Shown here: positions 5,396 to 9,750 of the stretch, piece after piece
Layout: every line of letters starts with the position of its first letter
How positions within the stretch are numbered: the stretch's first letter is position 1
NCBI GenBank assembly: GCA_022776785.1
Contig: JALFHA010000006.1
Location: 1 to 9,750, forward strand
DNA: 9,750 nt
Source of the DNA: Clostridiales bacterium
GTDB taxonomy: Bacteria; Bacillota; Clostridia; Christensenellales; Aristaeellaceae
Direction of reading: 5' to 3'
Notes under the pieces: model-generated
The model's database searches: none
What the model saw: the letters and a program-made list of their open reading frames with translations, nothing else
What the model was told of the DNA's origin: nothing
Position numbers and translations under genes: made by a program

Positions 5396-6421
5396 TCAGG
5401 GCTTCCTTTTGCGCTTGAACAGCCCGGCGAGCATGTGCTGCCCAGCGATCTCGCGGCCCAGCACCACCAGCACCAGGATGATGCCCACGGGCAGGTCGAG
5501 GTTCTGCGTGCTCACGCCGAAGCAGAGCGGCAGGCCATAGCGCAGGATACAGATGATGAGCGAGGCGAGCACGGTGCCGATGATGCTGCCCTTGCCGCCG
5601 GTGTTGAGCGTGCCGCCCAGCACGACGGCGGTGATGATCGCCAGCGTGTAGCCGGAGCCGAGGTTGTACTTGGCGGAGTTGACGTTGGCGGTGAGCAGCG
5701 TGCCGGCCAGCGCCGCGCTGACGGCGGAGAGCACATAGGTGCTCATGATGACCGCGCGGGTGTTGATGCCGGAGTATTCCGCCGCCGCCTGATTGACGCC
5801 GATGAGGTAAAGCCGCTCGCCGTACTTGGTGCGGTGCAGAATCCACACACACAGCAGGATGAGCGCGGCATAGATGACAATCTGCATCGGGATGCCGCAA
5901 ATCGTGCCCTTGCCGAGGAAGCGGAAGCCGACGTACTGGCCCGCGTCGGTCTTGGCCGGGAAGCCGCTGATGCCCTTGTAGGCGGGTGTCGCGGACATGC
6001 CGGAGATCAGCAGCGCAAGACCGGAGTACAGGAAGCTGCCGCCCAGCGTGACAACCATCGGCTGCACGCCGCAGTAGGCGATGAAGAAGCCGGAGAGCGC
6101 GCCGCACAGCGCGGCGACCACGGTGGCGATGAGCACGGCGAGCCAGATGTTCATGCCCGCGTCGCTCCAGAGCACGCCGATGATGATGCTCGTCAGGCCG
6201 ATAATCGAGGGTGCCTGAATATCGATGCCGCCGGTAATCATCACCAGCGTGACGAACAGCGAGATGATGCACACGCTGATGTAGTTGACGATGCTGCTCA
6301 TGATGGAGGCAGGCCGCAGGAACTTGGGATTGGCCGCGCCAAAGACCACGAACTCGAGCACCAGAAACACCAGCAGGAACGTCTCCCAGCGCTTAAAGAC
6401 CTTTTTCAGCAGCGATTTCAT
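5396..6421 (-). CDS. lsrD: AI-2 ABC transporter permease LsrD
   Basis: LsrD is one of two membrane subunits (BPD_transp_2 family, as in ribose permease) forming the AI-2 import channel with LsrC. The 341-residue protein is almost entirely hydrophobic segments. Family features include LVMITGGIDIQAPSIIGL (about 59-76), a QPMVVTLGGSFLYSG block, the cytoplasmic LHRTKYGERLYLIGVNQAAAEYSGIN loop that contacts the ATPase, and AIITAVVLGGTLNTGGKGSIIGT near the C-terminus. E. coli LsrD has matching elements such as GGIDISFGSTIGL and ITAVVLGGANIYGGSGSIIGT. The ATG at 6421 overlaps the lsrC stop by four bases (ATGA), and GGAGG lies about 9 bases upstream, implying translational coupling with lsrC. The assignment as LsrD rather than LsrC rests on order and sequence resemblance. 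Confidence 0.93.
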   Translation of the reverse strand: MKSLLKKVFKRWETFLLVFLVLEFVVFGAANPKFLRPASIMSSIVNYISVCIISLFVTLVMITGGIDIQAPSIIGLTSIIIGVLWSDAGMNIWLAVLIATVVAALCGALSGFFIAYCGVQPMVVTLGGSFLYSGLALLISGMSATPAYKGISGFPAKTDAGQYVGFRFLGKGTICGIPMQIVIYAALILLCVWILHRTKYGERLYLIGVNQAAAEYSGINTRAVIMSTYVLSAVSAALAGTLLTANVNSAKYNLGSGYTLAIITAVVLGGTLNTGGKGSIIGTVLASLIICILRYGLPLCFGVSTQNLDLPVGIILVLVVLGREIAGQHMLAGLFKRKRKP

Positions 6422-7434
6422 GCCTTGCTGCCTCCTTCCGCAGCGTTTTCCGCCGTTCTGGACAGCAGGCGCTTTCTTCTGGACATTTCAACGGAGCGGT
6501 GCTGCGCCAGCGCGTCCACCACGACGATGACAATCAGCATCACGCCGGTGATGGTGTTGTCGTAGGTGGAGGGCAGGCCGATGAACACCAGCAGGCGGCT
6601 GATGGAGGACATGATGACCGCGCCGATGGCCGCGCCGATCATGTTGCCCAGACCGCCGGAGAGGGAGATGCCGCCGAGCACGCAGGCCGCAATGGCTGTC
6701 ATTTCGTAGCCGGTACCGGCCACGGTCATCACCTGACCGTACTTGGAGGCGAAGACGAAGCCGCCCAGCCCGGCGAACAGGCCGCAGAGCACATAGGCGA
6801 GGATCTTCGTGCCCAGCACGGAGATACCGACCAGCCGCGCGCCGCCCGCATTGTCGCCCACGGCGATGAAGTACTTGCCCTTGCGGGTTTGGGTCAGCAC
6901 GATGTGGGAGATGGCGACCAGCGCCACGGCGATGGCGTAATAGACCGTGATGCCCGCAAACAGCGTCTTATTGCCGTAGCTGGCAATCGCGCCGCCGAAA
7001 TTTTCCACCGTGCGTCCATCGGTCAGGATGTAGACCAGACCGCGGACGACGCTGTTGGTGCCCAGCGTGAAGATCAGCGAGGGAACGCCGAAGTATGCCA
7101 CGCCGATGCCGTTGATGAGGCCGATGAACGCGCCCGTCGCCAGCACCACCGGCAGCATGACGAGGATGCTGCCGCCCTGCTGGGCGATGAGACCGGTCAT
7201 AGCGGCGGTCAGGCAGAGGGTCGAGCCGATGGAGACGTCAATCTCGCCCGTCATGATGACGAACGCGATGCCCACGGCCAGCAGGGTGTACATCGTCGCC
7301 GTGTTGAAGCAGCTAATGATGTTGGAATAGCTCAAAAAGTCGTGATCTGCAATGCCCGTAATCAGGAACAGCAGGATGAGAAAGATCAGGCTGGACATCC
7401 ACCGGGCCTTGAAAAGCCCCTTTACCTTGTTCAT
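6418..7434 (-). CDS. lsrC: AI-2 ABC transporter permease LsrC
   Basis: LsrC is the partner membrane subunit of LsrD in AI-2 import. The 338-residue, multi-helix protein carries the family's VIMTGEIDVSIGSTLCL block near residue 60, GVPSLIFTLGTNSVVRGL, the cytoplasmic TRKGKYFIAVGDNAGGARLVGIS loop for the ATPase, and MTAIAACVLGGISLSGGLGNMIGA near the C-terminus. I start at ATG 7434: AAGGAAGG ends about 7 bases upstream, inside the end of lsrA, and the gap to the lsrA TGA is two bases. An in-frame GTG at 7440 is too near the ribosome binding site. The end overlaps lsrD by four bases. The C-terminal tail is basic and hydrophilic (RRKRLLSRTAENAAEGG). Confidence 0.93.
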   Translation of the reverse strand: MNKVKGLFKARWMSSLIFLILLFLITGIADHDFLSYSNIISCFNTATMYTLLAVGIAFVIMTGEIDVSIGSTLCLTAAMTGLIAQQGGSILVMLPVVLATGAFIGLINGIGVAYFGVPSLIFTLGTNSVVRGLVYILTDGRTVENFGGAIASYGNKTLFAGITVYYAIAVALVAISHIVLTQTRKGKYFIAVGDNAGGARLVGISVLGTKILAYVLCGLFAGLGGFVFASKYGQVMTVAGTGYEMTAIAACVLGGISLSGGLGNMIGAAIGAVIMSSISRLLVFIGLPSTYDNTITGVMLIVIVVVDALAQHRSVEMSRRKRLLSRTAENAAEGGSKA

Positions 7435-7436
7435 CG

Positions 7437-8963
7437 TCACACCTTCCTTTCATGCGCAATGCCGAAGGAGGCGCTGGTGAGAGCATCCTGCGTGATTTCC
7501 TCGCGGCTGAATTCGCCGTTGATGCGCCCCTGGAACACGGTGATGGCGCGGTCGGCCAGCTCCACAACCTCCTCGATGTCGGAGGAGACCATCAGCACTG
7601 CGACGCCCGCGTCCTTGAGCTGGCGGATGATGCTGTACACATCGCCGCGTGCCGCCGCGTCAATGCCGCGGGTCGGCTCGTCGAGGATGACGACCTTGGG
7701 AGCGGTGGACAGCGAGCGGGCGATGACGACCTTCTGCTGGTTGCCGCCGGAGAGGCTGCCGATCAGGTCGTCGAGCGAGACGACCTTGGTTCTGAAGTCG
7801 TCCACATATTTCTGGGTAATCTGCCTCTGGCGGCGGCGGTTCATGTCCACGCGGCCGATTTCGCTGCCGTCAAGCAGCGCCGAGGTAGTATTGGAGGAAA
7901 TCGAGCGAATCTTGAACAGGCCGTGATAGTGCCTGTCCTCCGGCACGAAGTTGATGCCCTCCTTGAGAATCTGCTTGGTGGGCAGGCCGGTGATGTCCTT
8001 TCCATCGAGCGTCACCGTGCCGGAGAGGGTCTTGTCCCTGCCAAAGATGGTGCTGATGAGCTCCGTGCGGCCCGCGCCAACGACACCTGCGATACCGAGA
8101 ATCTCGCCGGGATACAGGTCAAAGGACACGTCGCTGAAGCCGTAGCCGGAAAGCCCCCTCACCTGCATGACGGGCTTCAGCTCGCCGTAGCGCACGGGCT
8201 TGTAGGCCTTTTCGCCCTGCTTCTGCGTCTGCGCATCGCTGGGCAGCAGGCCCGCGATGAGCATTTCCTTGGTGAATTTCTCCACCGGGCCCTCGAGGGT
8301 GATGAGGCCGTCGCGCATGATGGCGACATGCGTGGCGATTTCAAAGACCTCGTTGAGGCGGTGGGTGATGTAAATCATGCTGATGCCCTTGCGTTTGAGG
8401 TCGCGCATGACCTTGAAGAGCGCCTCGACCTCGCCGAAGGTCAGCGCGCTGGTGGGCTCGTCGAGGATGAGGATGCGCGCATTGCGCATCAGGCCGCGCA
8501 AAAGCTCCACGAGCTGCTGCTCGGCGATGGAGAGGGTGTTGGCCTTGCGCTGAAGGTTGAGGTGGAAGCCCAACTCCTCCATGTGGCCGGCCAGCCGTTT
8601 TTTGAGCTCACCCTCGTTTTCGGAGAAGCCCATGAGGATGTTTTCAAGCACCGTCATATTCGGAAAGAGCAGCGGCTCCTGCGGCACGAGGTAGATGCCT
8701 GCCGCCAGCGCGGCAGCCGGCTTGCCCAGCTTCGCGGGCGCGCCGTCGATGAGAACCTCGCCCTCGTCGCAGGTGTATATCCCCATGATGATCTTCATCA
8801 GCGTGGATTTGCCCGCGCCGTTGCCGCCGATGAGCGCGACGACCTCGCCCGCGGATACGCTCAGATCGATCCCCTTGAGGACGACGTTCTGCCCGAACGC
8901 CTTGCGGATGCCCCTCACCTGCAGGCGCGGCGCGTCCGTCCGTTCCCTATCATTTGCCGCCAT
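7437..8963 (-). CDS. lsrA: AI-2 ABC transporter ATP-binding protein LsrA
   Basis: LsrA is the cytoplasmic ATPase that drives AI-2 import; like RbsA it joins two nucleotide-binding domains in one chain (508 residues). The first domain has Walker A GGNGAGKST (46-54), a signature variant LSIAEQQ (144-150), Walker B ILILDEPTS (164-172) and the switch histidine in YITHR (198-202). The second has a degenerate Walker A GVVGAGRTEL (293-302, Lys replaced by Arg), a standard LSGGNQQ signature (404-410) and Walker B VVILDEPTRGID (424-435). The Arg in the second site is the rule in this family, so only one full ATP site is expected. I start at ATG 8963, 8 bases after AGGAG. The open frame extends 31 codons further, but over the promoter. 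First gene of the operon, opposite lsrR. Confidence 0.95.
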   Translation of the reverse strand: MAANDRERTDAPRLQVRGIRKAFGQNVVLKGIDLSVSAGEVVALIGGNGAGKSTLMKIIMGIYTCDEGEVLIDGAPAKLGKPAAALAAGIYLVPQEPLLFPNMTVLENILMGFSENEGELKKRLAGHMEELGFHLNLQRKANTLSIAEQQLVELLRGLMRNARILILDEPTSALTFGEVEALFKVMRDLKRKGISMIYITHRLNEVFEIATHVAIMRDGLITLEGPVEKFTKEMLIAGLLPSDAQTQKQGEKAYKPVRYGELKPVMQVRGLSGYGFSDVSFDLYPGEILGIAGVVGAGRTELISTIFGRDKTLSGTVTLDGKDITGLPTKQILKEGINFVPEDRHYHGLFKIRSISSNTTSALLDGSEIGRVDMNRRRQRQITQKYVDDFRTKVVSLDDLIGSLSGGNQQKVVIARSLSTAPKVVILDEPTRGIDAAARGDVYSIIRQLKDAGVAVLMVSSDIEEVVELADRAITVFQGRINGEFSREEITQDALTSASFGIAHERKV

Positions 8964-9027
8964 GTCGCACACTCCTGAACTGCGTCGATACAAAGGTTTG
9001 CAGTAACGACTTTTTATCGATGCCCTC

Positions 9028-9056
9028 ATTGTAAGCTTTCCTGTGCAGGTTGTCAA
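9028..9056 (-). promoter_or_regulatory. Sigma-70/SigA promoter of the lsrACDBF operon
   Basis: On the minus strand a perfect -35 TTGACA (9056-9051) is followed after 17 bases by TACAAT (9033-9028). Transcription should start near 9021, leaving a leader of about 58 bases. The inverted repeat CCTG-TG-CAGG (9040-9049) lies in the spacer between the two boxes, where a bound repressor would block RNA polymerase. A strong promoter of this kind suggests control by repression (LsrR) rather than by an activator. Confidence 0.87.
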
Positions 9057-9069
9057 GTATTTTTTAATC

Positions 9070-9117
9070 TGTTTTGCCTTAAATGGTGCAACAGTCTATT
9101 TTACCCCTTTGTTTTGC
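9070..9117. promoter_or_regulatory. Candidate LsrR operators between the divergent promoters
   Basis: TGTTTTGC occurs twice in the same orientation, at 9070-9077 and 9110-9117, exactly 40 bases apart, close to four helical turns. The first belongs to a 26-base imperfect inverted repeat (9069-9094: CTGTT at one end, AACAG at the other, with inner CC/GG). The second is part of the palindrome TTTTGCAAAA (9112-9121) next to the lsrR -35 box. SorC-family repressors commonly bind as tetramers to paired sites. The assignment to LsrR is inference. Confidence 0.45.
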
Positions 9118-9124
9118 AAAAGAA

Positions 9125-9153
9125 TTGACATTTCAGGCGTCCGGTGATATACT
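9125..9153 (+). promoter_or_regulatory. Sigma-70/SigA promoter of lsrR
   Basis: A perfect -35 TTGACA (9125-9130), a 17-base spacer and -10 TATACT (9148-9153) give a near-consensus promoter. Transcription should start around 9160, leaving a leader of about 70 bases. The upstream edge of the -35 abuts the palindrome TTTTGCAAAA. Confidence 0.87.
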
Positions 9154-9157
9154 TGTC

Positions 9158-9196
9158 GTGAAAAACAAAAGTTTTAGTTTGAAATTATTGTTTCAC
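9158..9196. promoter_or_regulatory. Inverted repeat in the lsrR leader, candidate autoregulatory operator
   Basis: GTGAAAAACAA (9158-9168) faces TTGTTTCAC (9188-9196), matching apart from two extra A residues on the left arm. Nested in the left part is AAAAC-AAAA-GTTTT (9162-9175). The site covers the expected lsrR transcription start, where a bound repressor would block elongation or initiation. Sequence is AT-rich, so chance similarity is possible. Confidence 0.4.
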
Positions 9197-9230
9197 TCAT
9201 TTGCGGCGGCATCCGCGCAGGAGGTGGCCC

Positions 9231-9750
9231 TTGAATTACGAAGAATCGCTCATGGTCAAGGCGGCATGGTACTATTATTTTGAGAACCTGACCCAGCAGG
9301 CCATCGCAGACCGCCTGTGCATCAGCCGTATGCGCGTCATCAAGCTTCTGGAGGCCGCCCGGCAGACGGGGGTCATCCAGTTCCGCCTGCGCTCCGACGG
9401 CGTGGGCATGATGGAGGTCAGCCGCCGCCTGATGGAAAAATACCAGCTCAAGGATGTGTTCATCATCCCCACGCCGGACGCGGGCGCGCAGCCCAACGAA
9501 GCCGTCGCCCGCGCGGGCGCGATGTATGTGGCCGACAGGCTGGGCGACAACGCCTGCATCAACGTCGGCTACGGCGACACGCTCAGCCGAACGCTCAACC
9601 ACCTGGCGACGATGGTGCAAAGCCCCGTCACCTGCATCTCGCTGACGGGCGGCGTCTCCTACTATCTGCCCAACGCGCGCTCCAACATCTTCAACGCGCG
9701 GCTTGTGCTCATGCCCGCGCCGCTGCTGGCCTCCACCCCGGAGATGGCCG
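9231..9750 (+). CDS. lsrR: Transcriptional repressor LsrR (SorC family), 3' end outside window
   Basis: LsrR represses lsr genes until phospho-AI-2 binds it. The first 173 codons are visible. A winged helix-turn-helix region covers about residues 10-45: AAWYYYFENLTQQAIADRLC then ISRMRVIKLLEAA, closely parallel to ARIAWFYYHDGLTQSEISDRL...LLE of E. coli LsrR. The start of the SorC effector-binding domain follows, with INVGYGDTLSRTL (E. coli GFGEATMNTL), SLTGGVSYYLP and MPAPLLAS (E. coli LSGGV, PAPLRAS). I chose TTG at 9231 because AGGAGG lies 6 bases upstream; the next ATG (9252) has no such site and would trim the residues ahead of the DNA-binding domain. It diverges from lsrA across 267 bases, as lsrR does in enterobacteria. 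A sugar-responsive SorC regulator is the alternative, made unlikely by the adjacent lsr genes. Confidence 0.92.
   Translation, partial: MNYEESLMVKAAWYYYFENLTQQAIADRLCISRMRVIKLLEAARQTGVIQFRLRSDGVGMMEVSRRLMEKYQLKDVFIIPTPDAGAQPNEAVARAGAMYVADRLGDNACINVGYGDTLSRTLNHLATMVQSPVTCISLTGGVSYYLPNARSNIFNARLVLMPAPLLASTPEMA

Noticed and set aside
7452..8978. Very long plus-strand open frame opposite lsrA, and similar long ones opposite lsrC, lsrD, LsrF, AEC and asnA
   Set aside because: Compositions rich in Ala, Arg, Asp, Glu, His and Val with no domain are typical antisense shadows of GC-rich genes; the opposite frames encode clear family members.
9028..9043. Possible CcpA cre site (TTGTAAGCTTTCCTG) at the lsrA -10
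   Set aside because: It lacks the central CG and one outer C of the cre consensus, so the similarity is too weak.

Overview
The window carries a complete LuxS/AI-2 uptake and processing (lsr) operon in a GC-rich bacterium that looks like a member of the Clostridia (Firmicutes). The clues are near-consensus TTGACA-N17-TATAAT-type promoters, GGAGG ribosome binding sites, a TTG start behind a perfect Shine-Dalgarno, Gram-positive style signal peptides and a short AsnA. The taxonomic call is inference; no rRNA or other marker is present.

Layout, right to left. At the right edge, lsrR (9231 to the edge, + strand, 3'-truncated) encodes a SorC-family repressor. It diverges from a minus-strand operon lsrA-lsrC-lsrD-lsrB-lsrF (8963 to 2869), the same order as enterobacterial lsrACDBF. 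lsrA, lsrC and lsrD are packed with gaps or overlaps of a few bases. lsrB and lsrF are each preceded by a 230-345 base non-coding spacer full of hairpins. A rho-independent terminator follows lsrF, and lsrG, which comes next in E. coli, is absent at this point. lsrK is not in the window; it could lie beyond lsrR. Further left, still on the minus strand, are a separately terminated AEC-family permease (2577-1645), asnA with its own strong promoter (1443-430), and the N-terminal part of a secreted SH3-like protein running off the left edge (283-1).

Inferred scheme: LsrB binds AI-2 outside the cell, LsrC and LsrD form the membrane channel, and LsrA powers import. A kinase (LsrK, not seen) phosphorylates AI-2; phospho-AI-2 relieves LsrR repression; LsrF splits the downstream phospho-compound with CoA. 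The 267-base lsrA/lsrR intergenic region holds two back-to-back consensus promoters and several inverted or direct repeats that could be LsrR operators.

The most unusual content is a family of modular hairpin repeats in the three long spacers (lsrD-lsrB, lsrB-lsrF, lsrF-AEC). Two copies share an identical 58-base block in direct orientation on either side of lsrB. One copy (3782-3975) is bounded by 19-base imperfect terminal inverted repeats, like a MITE. Hairpin stems differ between copies with partly compensating changes, and the heptamer GCTTCGC (GCGAAGC on the other strand) recurs in each copy.
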